Assembly: GCF_000759535.1 (NCBI RefSeq)
Contig: NZ_CP009455.1
Span: 4,650,001 to 4,714,000, forward strand
DNA from: Pseudomonas cremoricolorata
GTDB taxonomy: Bacteria; Pseudomonadota; Gammaproteobacteria; Pseudomonadales; Pseudomonadaceae
Direction: 5' to 3'
Length of the DNA stretch: 64,000 bases
Part shown: piece after piece, positions 45,172 through 54,645 of the stretch
Numbering within the stretch: the stretch's first letter is position 1
Layout of the letters: each line of letters starts with the position of its first letter
Notes under the pieces: generated by a model
Seen by the model: the letters and a program-made list of their open reading frames with translations, nothing else
Told to the model about the DNA's origin: nothing
The model's database searches: none
Made by a program: the position numbers and the translations under genes

Positions 45172-45609
45172 ATGACGCTTCACGCTTCCTGCGCAGTGGC
45201 TCAGTACCGCTGTGAACCCCTCGCGCAGGCGCACCGCCGCTTGCTGCAACAGTTCTATCGCATCCACGGTTCGGCCATGCGCCCATCAGGTGAGGCGCAG
45301 CTCTGGGTCGCGCGAAAGCCGCAGATCATTGCCGGACTCAGCCTTGCGCCGGTGGCCGATGGTCATTGGCTAACCGGGCTGTTCGTCGATCCTGCACACC
45401 GTGGACGAGGTATCGCAAGGGCGCTGGTCGACGCTGCACAGGCGCACGGACAAGGTCCGACCTGGCTATTCTGTGCACCCGATCTGCAGAGGTTCTATGA
45501 AGGCATGGGCTTTGCTGCGGCATGTGCGCTACCCGAAGCGCTCAACAACCGGCTGCAACGCTACCAACGCAGCAAGACGCTGGTAGCGTTGCATCGCCCA
45601 GGGCTGTGA
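45172..45609 (+). CDS. GNAT-family N-acetyltransferase
   Basis: 145 aa single-domain GNAT. LTGLFVDPAHRGRGIARALVDAA is the acetyl-CoA motif (VDPAHRGRGIARALV) and LQRFYEGMGF the C-terminal strand. Acceptor unknown. Likely cotranscribed with the Mpo1-like gene. Its stop lies inside a strong hairpin. Confidence 0.85.
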   Translation: MTLHASCAVAQYRCEPLAQAHRRLLQQFYRIHGSAMRPSGEAQLWVARKPQIIAGLSLAPVADGHWLTGLFVDPAHRGRGIARALVDAAQAHGQGPTWLFCAPDLQRFYEGMGFAAACALPEALNNRLQRYQRSKTLVALHRPGL

Positions 45610-45630
45610 CCGGCGCGGTCACAGCCCTGG
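45598..45630. terminator. Bidirectional hairpin terminator
   Basis: CCAGGGCTGTGACC (45598-45611), 5-base loop, GGTCACAGCCCTGG (45617-45630): a perfect 14-bp stem between convergent GNAT and yihY genes, overlapping the GNAT stop codon. Confidence 0.7.
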
Positions 45631-45636
45631 CTTAGC

Positions 45637-46617
45637 TCAATGCGCCGGACGTGGCGCTTGGGTTTCGGACTCGGCGTGTGCATCGCCCTCTTCGTCGACC
45701 TTGCGGGTATGGCCCAGCACAGTGACGTGCTCGGCGTCCTTGCCTTCGTCGAAGTCCTTTTCGCCTGGGTCCTTGCCTTCGGCCGACATGTGCTCGATCA
45801 CCGCATTCATTTCCGCACCCAGCAGCAACACGGCGGAAGAAATGTAGAAGTACAGCAACAGCACGATGATCGCCCCGATGCTGCCGTACATGGCGTTGTA
45901 GTCTGCGAAGGTCTTGACGTAATAGGCAAAGCCCAGCGATGCGATGATCCACACCACCACGGCCAGTACCGAACCTGGGGTAATGAAGCGAAACTTCTGC
46001 TTCACATCCGGCATGACGTAATACATCACCGCCACGGCCATCATCATGAGCAGGATGATCACCGGCCAGCGCAGAATGGTCCACAACGTGACGATGAACT
46101 CCTGAATGCCCAGACGTGCTGCAATCCATTCCATCACCTGCGGCCCGAGCACCATCAACGCTGCAGTGGCAAGCAACATGCCCGCCAGCCCCACAGTGTA
46201 GAAGATCGACAGCGGAATACGCTTCCAGATCGGCCGTCCTTCGGGCACGTCATAGGCGGCGTTCATCGCGCTCATCATCAAGCGCACACCGGCCGAGGCC
46301 GTCCACAGGGCGATGACGATACCCACCGAGAGCAAGCCACCTTTGGATTGCTGAAGCTGGTCGATGACCGGGTTGATCGACTCCAGTGCCTGCGGCGGCA
46401 GCACCAGTTCGGTTTGCAGGCGCAGCCACGAGAAGAAGTCCGGCAAGTGCAGGAAACCGATCAGGGCGATCAGGAACAGCAGGAAGGGGAACAGCGAGAA
46501 CAGCATCTGATAGGCCAACGCCGAGGCGTAGGTCGGCATTTCGTCGTCGAGAAATTCATTGACCGTACGAATCAGCACGCGGTGCAGAGGCAGGCCTTGC
46601 AGGACGGGGAAAATCAT
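45637..46617 (-). CDS. YihY/BrkB-family inner-membrane protein
   Basis: 326 aa with about six membrane segments. N-terminal DDEMPTYASALAYQMLFSLFPFLLF is the YihY/BrkB signature (ASALAYQMLFSLFPF), then RLMMSAMNAAYDVPEGRP and a C-terminal MYGSIGAIIVLLLYFYISSAVLLLGAEMNA, followed by an acidic/His-rich cytoplasmic tail of about 55 residues. Despite the old name ribonuclease BN, the family is a membrane protein of unsettled function. Start 46617 with AAGGAGA upstream. Confidence 0.88.
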   Translation of the reverse strand: MIFPVLQGLPLHRVLIRTVNEFLDDEMPTYASALAYQMLFSLFPFLLFLIALIGFLHLPDFFSWLRLQTELVLPPQALESINPVIDQLQQSKGGLLSVGIVIALWTASAGVRLMMSAMNAAYDVPEGRPIWKRIPLSIFYTVGLAGMLLATAALMVLGPQVMEWIAARLGIQEFIVTLWTILRWPVIILLMMMAVAVMYYVMPDVKQKFRFITPGSVLAVVVWIIASLGFAYYVKTFADYNAMYGSIGAIIVLLLYFYISSAVLLLGAEMNAVIEHMSAEGKDPGEKDFDEGKDAEHVTVLGHTRKVDEEGDAHAESETQAPRPAH

Positions 46618-46750
46618 AGCGTCTCCTTTCGTCGCTTGATCATCATGGGGCAGACCCACCGGATGGCCTGGTAATAGGTAACAGGGCAATAGACAGCGCG
46701 CAGGCTATAAGTGCTCAGCCCAATGCTACGCCGCTTTAGGACAGATACGA

Positions 46751-46775
46751 ACAAGGGCCGCGATGCGGCCCTTGT
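46751..46775 (-). terminator. Hairpin terminator after the CsbD gene
   Basis: ACAAGGGCCGC-GAT-GCGGCCCTTGT, an 11-bp stem 19 bases downstream of the CsbD-family stop (minus strand) and upstream of yihY. Confidence 0.65.
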
Positions 46776-46794
46776 TCAGTGAAGACTACGACGC

Positions 46795-46971
46795 TTACTT
46801 CTTCACGGCGTCCTTGACGTCGCCGACGACTTTCTGCGCCTTGCCCTTGGTTTCCTGGGCAACGCCTTCAGCCTTGGTCTTGTCGTTGCCGGTCACTTCG
46901 CCAACGCCCTGTTTGACTTTGCCTGCAACTTCGTTCGCCGTGCCTTTGATTTTGTCACCAGTACCGCTCAT
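46795..46971 (-). CDS. CsbD-family stress protein
   Basis: 58 aa. [25 protein letters not shown] repeat helices with Lys/Gly/Glu, typical of CsbD (K-G-x-A-x-E/K-x-x-G-K). General-stress-induced in other bacteria; molecular role unknown. The start at 46971 is preferred to 46989 because family members begin MSGT/MNWD. Short, monocistronic, with its own terminator. Confidence 0.85.
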   Translation of the reverse strand: MSGTGDKIKGTANEVAGKVKQGVGEVTGNDKTKAEGVAQETKGKAQKVVGDVKDAVKK

Positions 46972-47164
46972 GGCAGATCTCCTGAACATAAAGACACGCT
47001 CACCGTGTCGACAATCAGTGGACTTGGCCGCGTTTGCAAAGGTTTCATGTTTTTTTGCCCCGCTTTGCGAGCGGTTGTTTCAGACCGTTGCAACGCCGCT
47101 TGCCGCGTCCGCGCCAGCCCCGCACAATGCCGGCTTTTTGAAGCGTCAACCCGCAGGAACATGC

Positions 47165-47545
47165 ATGAAACTCGATAAACCCGCTGCCATCGAACGCCGC
47201 AATGCCGAGCTGACCCGCCCGGTGCTGACCCGCGACAACACCCTGTTCGCCATGCTCGACGGCAAACGCAACCTCTGGTGGTTCGAAGTGCCTGTGGCGC
47301 TGTTGCGCAAAGGCCAGCCTGACTGGGTCAATCTGCTGTTGCACACCCCCGAAGACGACACGCTGCAGCACCTGAAGGTGCCGATCAACTACCTGCGTGC
47401 GCACCTCGAGCAACTGGAAGTGCGCAAACCGGGCAAGCGTCGTTCGACCATCAGCCTGGCGCTGAGCGCCGATCGCGACTCCCGGCTACGTGACACTCGC
47501 CCCGGTGGCGAGCAACTGGACTTCAGCGGTTTCGTGCAGTCCTGA
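47165..47545 (+). CDS. Conserved hypothetical protein, 126 aa
   Basis: Not recognised as a named family. Begins MKLDKPAAIERRNAEL with AGGAA upstream. Body: NTLFAMLDGKRNLWWFEVPVA, then NLLLHTPEDDTLQHLKVPINYLRAHLEQLEV and a charged C-terminus. No signal peptide or membrane segment, so probably cytoplasmic. Coding composition is normal. It ends one base before the convergent cvfB stop. Confidence 0.78.
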   Translation: MKLDKPAAIERRNAELTRPVLTRDNTLFAMLDGKRNLWWFEVPVALLRKGQPDWVNLLLHTPEDDTLQHLKVPINYLRAHLEQLEVRKPGKRRSTISLALSADRDSRLRDTRPGGEQLDFSGFVQS

Positions 47546-47546
47546 G

Positions 47547-48383
47547 TCAGACCTTCTCGATGCGATCGTCATGGATGACGATCAGGCCCTGCTTGAACAG
47601 TGCGCCGATGGCTTTCTTGAAGTTGCCCTTGCTGACGTTGAACAATTGACTGATCAGCTGAGGGTCGCTCTTGTCGCAGACCTCCAACCTGCCACCTGCA
47701 GCCTCCAGGCGCGCCATGATCTGCTCCTGCAGACCATCGGCCAGGGCCTGACCGACCGGCTGCAGGCTCAGGGCGATCTTGCCATCGCCGCGCAGTTCCT
47801 TGATGTAGCCCTGCTCGCGCATACCCGAACGGAGGAACTTGAACACCTCGTTCTTGTGGATCAGGCCCCAGTGACGATTGTTGATGATGGCCTTGAAACC
47901 CATCGGGGTTTCGCCGGCCACCAGCAGTTCCACGGCCTGACCGACCTGGTAACTGGCCGGGGCGGTGTCCAGGTAGCGATCCAGGCGCGCGGTGGCGGTG
48001 ATGCGGCGGGTGCGTTTGTCGAGGTAGGCGTGCACTACGCAGTACTCGCCGATCTTCAGTGGTCGCGACTCTTCCGAGTAGGGCATCAGCAGGTCCTTGG
48101 GCAGGCCCCAGTCGAGGAAGATCCCCGCGCCGTTGATGTCCTTGACCTTGAGGCTGGCGAATTCACCCACCTGCACTTTCGGCTTTTCGGTGGTGGCGAT
48201 CAGCTTGTCTTCGCTGTCCAGGTAGAGAAAGACATTGAGCCAGTCTTCCACTTCCGTGGGCGTGTCCTTGGGAATGTAGCGCCGAGGCAGGAGGATCTCG
48301 CCGTCCGCGCCGCCATCCAGGTACAGGCCAAAGTCGGTGTGTTTAACGATTTGCAAGCTGTTGAAGCGGCCAAGCAGAGCCAT
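47547..48383 (-). CDS. cvfB: S1-like RNA-binding protein CvfB
   Basis: 278 aa. CvfB/YitL-type protein with tandem S1-like OB folds and a C-terminal winged helix. Seen: FGLYLDGGADGEILLPRRYIP, FASLKVKDINGAGIFLDWGLPKDLLMP, INNRHWGLIHKNEVF and the end LFNVSKGNFKKAIGALFKQGLI. Family members bind RNA and affect virulence or translation in Staphylococcus. Cytoplasmic. Confidence 0.88.
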   Translation of the reverse strand: MALLGRFNSLQIVKHTDFGLYLDGGADGEILLPRRYIPKDTPTEVEDWLNVFLYLDSEDKLIATTEKPKVQVGEFASLKVKDINGAGIFLDWGLPKDLLMPYSEESRPLKIGEYCVVHAYLDKRTRRITATARLDRYLDTAPASYQVGQAVELLVAGETPMGFKAIINNRHWGLIHKNEVFKFLRSGMREQGYIKELRGDGKIALSLQPVGQALADGLQEQIMARLEAAGGRLEVCDKSDPQLISQLFNVSKGNFKKAIGALFKQGLIVIHDDRIEKV

Positions 48384-48517
48384 TTTTCGCTGATCCTCAA
48401 GACAAGGCGCTCATTCTAGCACCGCAACCCCCGGCCGCCGCCAATCAGCCATTGCACGGAACCTGCGAGCGGCCAGCACCTCTACCGCCCAAGTCAGCCA
48501 TCGCAAGGATTGCCCCC

Positions 48518-49375
48518 ATGCCTGAACGCCTGCGCACTCTACTGGTATCGCTGTTGTTGCTGCTGCTGTGCAGTGCGTGCACCCGCATCGACCTGGCCTA
48601 CCGCAACCTCGACGTGCTGGTGCCGTGGTCGCTCGACAGCTACCTGAACATGAACCGCGAGCAAAAGCGCTGGTTCGATGAGCGGCTCAAGCAGCACCTG
48701 TCCTGGCACTGCCAGACGCAACTGCCGGGGTACCTGCAGTGGCTCGATCGCCTGCGGCAGATGGTCGCTGACGATCAGGTGACCGACCAGAAGCTGCGCC
48801 AACGCAGTGACGAAGCGCGCGAAGCCATCGCCCGGCTCAGTGAGGCCGTGACGCCTTCAGCCGTGGAACTGCTGCAGGGCATGAGCGACAGCCAGGTCGA
48901 AGACATGCGCAAAGCCTTCGCCGACGACATTCGCGAACGCACGGCCGAATATGTCGATACGCCCCTGGCCGAACAGGTGCAAAGCCGCGCGCAACGCATG
49001 CAAAAGCGTCTGAAGCCGTGGCTGGGGCCGCTAAACCCGGCGCAGCGGGCGCGGGTCAAACAATGGTCGCAGGCCCTGGGTGACCAGAACAGTCAATGGA
49101 TCGCCAACCGTGAACACTGGCAGCAGCAACTGCTACGGGCGGTGCAGGACCGCCAGGGGGCTGACTTCCCCGCCCTCGTGGCACAGTTGCTGCAACACAA
49201 GGAAAGCCTGTGGACGCCGCAGTATCAGGCCGCTTTCGAGAACACCGAGCGCGAGGCGCGCAGCCTGATCGTCGATCTGGTGCAGCAAAGCACCCCGGCC
49301 CAGCGCCAACAATTGCAGAACAAGCTGGGCCAGGTGCGCCAGGACTTCAGCCAGCTCAAATGCCTGAAGTCCTGA
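48518..49375 (+). CDS. DUF6279-type lipoprotein
   Basis: 285 aa. Lipoprotein signal: LVSLLLLLLCSACTRIDLAY with lipobox LCSAC near residue 20. The rest is helical, hydrophilic and Gln/Arg-rich, with YLNMNREQKRWFDERL and many Gln-rich helices. Matches the Pseudomonas DUF6279 lipoprotein group by general look; function unknown. ATG 48518 with AAGGAT nearby. Confidence 0.8.
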   Translation: MPERLRTLLVSLLLLLLCSACTRIDLAYRNLDVLVPWSLDSYLNMNREQKRWFDERLKQHLSWHCQTQLPGYLQWLDRLRQMVADDQVTDQKLRQRSDEAREAIARLSEAVTPSAVELLQGMSDSQVEDMRKAFADDIRERTAEYVDTPLAEQVQSRAQRMQKRLKPWLGPLNPAQRARVKQWSQALGDQNSQWIANREHWQQQLLRAVQDRQGADFPALVAQLLQHKESLWTPQYQAAFENTEREARSLIVDLVQQSTPAQRQQLQNKLGQVRQDFSQLKCLKS

Positions 49376-49388
49376 GCGCCGGGGCGCC

Positions 49389-50204
49389 TCAACCGGCAGC
49401 CAGCGCCGCCGGTCGGGCCCGCCCGGGTTGCTGCTGCTCCAGCTGCATGCAGCACTCCAGGAACTGGAACATGCAGTCGTAGCTCTTGCAGATGGCCTTG
49501 CGCAGTTCCGTGCGCAGCGCCTGTGTCGGCTGCTCGCCGACCAGAGTGCAGATGATTTCCAGCGCTTCCCAAGGATGGGCATCGTCGTACTGGGCATGCA
49601 TCTTCAGCCATTTCATGGCGCGCTTGCGCTGCTCTTCAGGGAAGCCCTCGGCATACACGCCATCGGCGCAAACCACCGCCGACCACTCGCCCGTGGCGCC
49701 CTCGATGGCATAGTTGGTGGCAGCCATGGCCACGGCCAGCGACTCGGTGGTGCAGACCCGCCAGCACCAGTCGTTGAGCGCATGCAACTGCGGGGGTACC
49801 TCCTGCTCCTGCAAGTCGTGCAGGTTCACGCCATGGGCCTGGCACCAGTTGACCCAGTAATCGGCATGGTTGAGCTCGACGCGAATATTGCGCATCAACC
49901 AGCGCCGCGCCAGGTCTTCCCCTGGGTGACGACCGTAGCGGGTCTTGCCCAGGTTGTGCGCCATGTACAGGGAAAACTGCTCGACCACCGGCCAGCCGCC
50001 GATAAGGAACTGGCGCACCGTGCTCGCGCGCAGACCGCCGTCGCGCAAACGCCGGTAGAACTCGTGCTCGACCACACGACGCTTGCTTTCCCGGCAGTCT
50101 TCGAGCAGTTGCTGGGCCCAGACTGGATAACTGGTAGGGTCCATCAATGGCCCGACCCGAACGAATCCGTCGATCACTTTCAGCTCCTTGGTTGCCAGAG
50201 GCAT
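49389..50204 (-). CDS. TenA/heme-oxygenase-like superfamily protein
   Basis: 271 aa all-helical protein of the TenA / heme-oxygenase-like fold. HEFYRRLRDGGLRASTVRQFLIGGW and VELNHADYWVNWCQAHG are metal- or substrate-site helices (Glu/His/Asp residues), and CTTESLAVAMAATNYAIEGATGEWS is typical of TenA-like sequences. Often annotated TenA-family regulator; no DNA-binding domain is present, so an enzyme (possibly di-iron) is more likely. It follows the GGDEF/EAL gene by 13 bases. Confidence 0.75.
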   Translation of the reverse strand: MPLATKELKVIDGFVRVGPLMDPTSYPVWAQQLLEDCRESKRRVVEHEFYRRLRDGGLRASTVRQFLIGGWPVVEQFSLYMAHNLGKTRYGRHPGEDLARRWLMRNIRVELNHADYWVNWCQAHGVNLHDLQEQEVPPQLHALNDWCWRVCTTESLAVAMAATNYAIEGATGEWSAVVCADGVYAEGFPEEQRKRAMKWLKMHAQYDDAHPWEALEIICTLVGEQPTQALRTELRKAICKSYDCMFQFLECCMQLEQQQPGRARPAALAAG

Positions 50205-50217
50205 AGAGATACGCAGT

Positions 50218-52674
50218 TCAGCGCAACGTGCCGGGGGCACGCTGGATCGCCGGGCTGGCGATCTTGCGCTGACGCTGCAGCGTGTCGCAGGTGAACACCT
50301 GCGGCCGTTCGATCACATAACCCTGCGCGTAATCCACGCCGATGTCCTGCAACGCCTGCTCGATCAGCGGCGTTTCGACGAACTCGGCGATCGTACGTTT
50401 GCCCATCACATGGCCGATGTGGTTGATCACCTCCACCATAGCCCGGTTGATGGGATCATCAAGCATGTCCTTGACGAAGCTGCCGTCGATCTTGAGGAAA
50501 TCCACCGGCAGGTGCTTGAGGTAGGCGAACGACGACATGCCGGCGCAGAAGTCATCCAGGGAAAACCGGCAGCCCAACCCCTTGAGCTCGTTGATGAAGC
50601 GGATCGCGCTACCCAGGTTGGTGATGGCGGTGGTTTCGGTTATTTCGAAGCAGATCATCCGTGGGGGGACGTGGTAATCGGCGAACAGCTGTTGCAGGTA
50701 GTCGAGAAACTGCTCATCGCCGATGCTCGAACCCGACAGATTGATCGCGCACATCGCCAACGGCTCCCTGGGCGTTGCAGCCATGCATTGCTGGATGACC
50801 TTGAACACGTTGAGCACAACCCAGCGATCCAGGGCGGTGATCAGGCCGTAGCGTTCAGCGGCCGGGATGAAGCTGTCCGGCAGAATCAGCCGCCCGCTTT
50901 CATCGCGCAGGCGCAAAAGGATTTCGATGTGGCCTGGGCCGTCGTCGGCCTTGAGCGGCGCGATTTCCTGGGCGTGGAGGATGAACCGGTTTTCTTCCAG
51001 GGCCACGTGCAGGCGCTGGATCCAGGCCATTTCGCCGAAACGCAGCGACAGTTCGGTGTCATCGGCGTGATAGACGTGCACGCGGTTGCGGCCCTTTTCC
51101 TTGGCCATGTAGCAGGCCATGTCGGCGGCGCGCAGCGACGCTTCGAGGGTGCCAGGCAAGGCTGTGAGGTGCACCAGGCCAATGCTGATGGTGGTCTGGA
51201 AGGCCCTGCCCTTCCAGACGAACTGCAGGCTCTGCACGGCCTGGCGCAGTTGTTCGGCAATACGCTCGGCATGCTCGGCCGGGCAGTTCTCCAGAAGAAT
51301 GCCGAACTCGTCGCCGCCGAGCCGAGCCAAGGTGTCGCCGTCGCGCAGACCGGCCTGCAAGACCGCACAGATATGCCGCAACAGTTCGTCGCCCGCAGCG
51401 TGGCCGCTGGTGTCGTTGACCAGCTTGAACTGGTCGAGGTCGAGGAACATCAACGAATGGCGCCCATTGTGCCGAACCTGGGCATTGAGAATCTGCTCCA
51501 GGCGATATTCGAACTCGCGGCGGTTGGCCAGCCCGGTCAGGGCATCGTGGGTGGCCTGCCAGGACAGATTGGCGATGTACTGACGCTCCTGGGTCATGTC
51601 GTGCAGCACCAGCACGATGCCGCTGACCTGTGCGTCGGCGATGATCGGCGACCCGACCAAGTTCACCGAGACACTGCTGCCATCGAGCCGTTGCACCAGC
51701 CGGGCGTGCTCACCACCGGCGCGCAAGCTGCCACTGAGCACCTGCTCGACCAGACCGCGACTGTCGTGCGCGGCACTTTCATCGAGCAGGCTGAACAACG
51801 CCGCCAAGGGCAGGCCCTGGGCCTGCTCGGCCTGCCAATGGGTCAGCTGTTCGGCTGCCGGATTCATGTAGGTGATACCGCCCTCGACATCGGTGGTGAT
51901 CACCGCATCACCGATCGAGGCCAGGGTGATCTGCGCACGCTCGCGCTCCAGCTCCAGGGCAGCGGCGATCATCTGCCGCTGGGTCAGCAGCTTGCTGGAG
52001 CGGCGCCAGGCCATGGTGATGAGAAACAGTGCGGTTACCAGGTTGGTGATCAGCAGGCCGCGCAAGAGCATGCGCGAGCCCTCGCCCAGGGCGTCGCTGA
52101 AGGCTTTCGCCGCCGGGGTGACGCCTTCGTTGAGGGCAACGATGCGGTTGCGCCAGTAGGCCTCCTGCTCGGCGCTGGGCGGGCCGTCGGCAAAGGCGCT
52201 GCGCATGTCTTGGGCCAGGGTGTCGAGCTGGCTGAGGTAGCGATCGCCGGTGTCCCAGTAGTCCACGGCACGCTGCATGTAGCTGATGCCGCTGAAGTAC
52301 TGGTAGAACCAGATGATTCGGGTGACATCGTCAGGGTGGTTGCCGCCTTGCAGGATGCCTTCGCGGGCCGCCTTCAGATCAGGCGGCGAGAGGTCCAGCG
52401 CCGCGCGCATGGCGCGGTCGCCACGCGGCACCACGGTGGCCTGGCGGTAGCGTTGCAGGTGGTGCGGATCACGGGTTTCGACGTACAGGCTGAGGTAATA
52501 GATGGCGTCTTTCTGCGCCTTGGACCACAGGCTCTCACCGGCCACGTAGGCACGCATTGCCGACATCGCGTAGAGGCTGGCGCTACCCAGCAGCACCTGG
52601 AACACCACCACGGCGACGAACGGCCAGATGATGCTCAGCAATTTGCTTGCCCCCTGCGTGCGATTTCCTTGCAT
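50218..52674 (-). CDS. Membrane-anchored PAS-GGDEF-EAL c-di-GMP enzyme (RbdA-like)
   Basis: 818 aa. Membrane segment about 13-35, periplasmic helical sensor to about 210, second segment, PAS (about 250-365), GGDEF intact at 453-457, and EAL domain starting at Glu 584, where the motif is E-I-L-L-R (ExLxR kept). Other EAL residues: NLSG, EITET, DDFCAGMSSF, KIDGSFV, AEFVE. The layout and DDFC variant resemble RbdA of P. aeruginosa, a phosphodiesterase that promotes biofilm dispersal. Start 52674 (MQGNRTQ) is preferred over 52812 for family length. Confidence 0.88.
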   Translation of the reverse strand: MQGNRTQGASKLLSIIWPFVAVVVFQVLLGSASLYAMSAMRAYVAGESLWSKAQKDAIYYLSLYVETRDPHHLQRYRQATVVPRGDRAMRAALDLSPPDLKAAREGILQGGNHPDDVTRIIWFYQYFSGISYMQRAVDYWDTGDRYLSQLDTLAQDMRSAFADGPPSAEQEAYWRNRIVALNEGVTPAAKAFSDALGEGSRMLLRGLLITNLVTALFLITMAWRRSSKLLTQRQMIAAALELERERAQITLASIGDAVITTDVEGGITYMNPAAEQLTHWQAEQAQGLPLAALFSLLDESAAHDSRGLVEQVLSGSLRAGGEHARLVQRLDGSSVSVNLVGSPIIADAQVSGIVLVLHDMTQERQYIANLSWQATHDALTGLANRREFEYRLEQILNAQVRHNGRHSLMFLDLDQFKLVNDTSGHAAGDELLRHICAVLQAGLRDGDTLARLGGDEFGILLENCPAEHAERIAEQLRQAVQSLQFVWKGRAFQTTISIGLVHLTALPGTLEASLRAADMACYMAKEKGRNRVHVYHADDTELSLRFGEMAWIQRLHVALEENRFILHAQEIAPLKADDGPGHIEILLRLRDESGRLILPDSFIPAAERYGLITALDRWVVLNVFKVIQQCMAATPREPLAMCAINLSGSSIGDEQFLDYLQQLFADYHVPPRMICFEITETTAITNLGSAIRFINELKGLGCRFSLDDFCAGMSSFAYLKHLPVDFLKIDGSFVKDMLDDPINRAMVEVINHIGHVMGKRTIAEFVETPLIEQALQDIGVDYAQGYVIERPQVFTCDTLQRQRKIASPAIQRAPGTLR

Positions 52675-52815
52675 ATCGCTTCCCACTGCGGCAGATAAGG
52701 CACGAAATTGGCCTGACATGGCACAGCGTAGGTCATTTGCCATCGAAGCGAGGGGGATTTTGCACAGGCCGCGCAGAACCCGGCGATACCGCTCAAGGCG
52801 CCCTAGGAGCAACCG

Positions 52816-54645
52816 TCAGCTCTGCTGCAGGTGCCCGTACAGCTTGGCGTAGAGCCCGCCGTCAGCGATCAGTTGCTGGTGGGCGCCGTCCTCGGCTACC
52901 CGCCCGCCGTCGAACACCAGCACCCGGTCGGCCTGTTTCACCGCCGACAACCGGTGGGCAATGATCAGCGTGGTGCGACCTCTGAGGAACTGGGCCATGG
53001 CCAGGTGCAGGTTGTACTCGGTGGCCGCATCCAGTGCCGACGTGGCTTCGTCGAGAATCACCACTTTCGGTTGTGCAAGGATCATCCGGGCAATGGCCAG
53101 GCGTTGGCGCTGCCCGCCAGACAAACGCACCCCCGAACGCCCGACCACGCTGTCCAGGCCAGCAGGCAAATCGGCGATGGTGGTGTCGAGCTGTGCGATA
53201 TGCAGGGCCTGCCAGCAGTCCTGGTCGGTGCATTCGCGGCCCATGGTCAGGTTGGCGCGCACGGTGTCGTTGAACAGTGACGGATGCTGCAAGACGACGG
53301 CGACGTTCTCGCGCAGGTTCTCCAGGCCGATTTCCTGCAGGCTGGCGCCGCCGAAGCGGATGGTCCCGGCCTGGGCGCTGTACAGCCCCAGCAGCAGTTG
53401 CACCAAGGTGCTCTTGCCGCCGCCACTGGCGCCGACGATGGCGACTTTCTCGCCCGCTGCGATGGACAGGTCGAGGTGATCGAGCACTGGCTCGTCGGCG
53501 TAGGCAAAGCGCAGGTCACGCACCTCGATACCTACTGTGTCGCGGTTGGCGAACGGGTCGCTGGCGGCGGCGTACTGCGGCTCGTCAGCCCGCGCCAACA
53601 GCTCGTTGACCCGGCCCAGCGCGCCGTCGGCCGCGTAATAGGCGTATTGCAGATTGAGCAATTGCTCGACCGGCCCGATCATGAACCACAGGTAGCTGAA
53701 TACCGCCAGCATCTGGCCGATGGACAGGTCGGAAAACACGACGGTAAGCATGGCTGCGGCGCGGAAGATGTCGATCCCGAACTGGAACAGCAGGCCGCTG
53801 GCGCGTCCACTGGCATCGCTTTTCCATTGCGAGGCGCTGGCGAAATCCCGCACTTCCCGAGCGCGCACACCCAGGCGACCGAGGAAATAGCCCTGGCGGT
53901 TGCCCGCGCGGATTTCCTGAATGCCTTCGAGGGTTTCGGCCAGCGCTTGGGTGAAGCGTCCGGTGCTGTCGTTCTCCAGGCGCTTGAGGTGCTTGACGCG
54001 TTTGCCCAATTGCACGGTGAGGTAGATCACCAAGGGGTTGAACAGCAGAATCAGCAGCGCCAGTTGCCACTGCATCCACACCAGGATGGCGGCGATACCG
54101 ACCAACGTGACGGTGGCGACGAGGAAACGGCTGAGGGTTTCGCCGACGAACTTGTCGAGCGTGTCCAGATCGGTCACCAGGTGCGTGGTGACCGTGCCGC
54201 TGCCCAGGCTCTCGTATTCCTTGAGCGAAATACGCTTGAGCCGTTCGATCAGGCGGATGCGCAGACGATAGACGATGTCTTTGGCCAGCCCGGCGAACAG
54301 CTTGGCCTGCAGGACGTTGCAGGCCAGCGCGCCCAGACGCAGAACGCAGGTCAGCAACAGCATCAGACCGATGTAGCCAGCCGCCACTTGCCAACTGCTG
54401 GGCAGCAGTCGATTCATCCACTGCAGCGCGGCATCGCCGTTGTGCAGCAAGACTTCATCGACCAGCAATGGCAGCAGCAGCGGGATCGGCACGCTGCAAC
54501 AGGCCGCCAGCACGGCGACCAGGTTGGCGGTCCACAGGCGCCTGCGCCGCAGCAAGGCAAGACGGCGAATTTCCTTCCAGCTCAGACGGTCGCTGGCCGG
54601 CGCTGCCGGGGGCAAGGACTCGGGCGAGCCAGGCAGGTCAAGCAC
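52816..54645 (-). CDS. ABC transporter, fused permease and ATPase (exporter type)
   Basis: 609 aa. Six-helix ABC_membrane domain (about 35-330) with an N-terminal cytoplasmic extension, then the ATPase: Walker A GASGGGKST (about 404-412), signature LSGGQRQRLAIARMI, Walker B VVILDEATSALD and H-loop IIAHRLS. An exporter half-transporter, likely a homodimer, of the MsbA/lipid-multidrug branch; substrate unknown. Overlaps the upstream DsbA-like gene by 8 bases. Confidence 0.9.
   Translation of the reverse strand: MLDLPGSPESLPPAAPASDRLSWKEIRRLALLRRRRLWTANLVAVLAACCSVPIPLLLPLLVDEVLLHNGDAALQWMNRLLPSSWQVAAGYIGLMLLLTCVLRLGALACNVLQAKLFAGLAKDIVYRLRIRLIERLKRISLKEYESLGSGTVTTHLVTDLDTLDKFVGETLSRFLVATVTLVGIAAILVWMQWQLALLILLFNPLVIYLTVQLGKRVKHLKRLENDSTGRFTQALAETLEGIQEIRAGNRQGYFLGRLGVRAREVRDFASASQWKSDASGRASGLLFQFGIDIFRAAAMLTVVFSDLSIGQMLAVFSYLWFMIGPVEQLLNLQYAYYAADGALGRVNELLARADEPQYAAASDPFANRDTVGIEVRDLRFAYADEPVLDHLDLSIAAGEKVAIVGASGGGKSTLVQLLLGLYSAQAGTIRFGGASLQEIGLENLRENVAVVLQHPSLFNDTVRANLTMGRECTDQDCWQALHIAQLDTTIADLPAGLDSVVGRSGVRLSGGQRQRLAIARMILAQPKVVILDEATSALDAATEYNLHLAMAQFLRGRTTLIIAHRLSAVKQADRVLVFDGGRVAEDGAHQQLIADGGLYAKLYGHLQQS

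Noticed and set aside
50188..52698. 836-codon frame antisense to the GGDEF/EAL gene
   Set aside because: Shadow of a clear enzyme; no recognisable motif in the antisense product.
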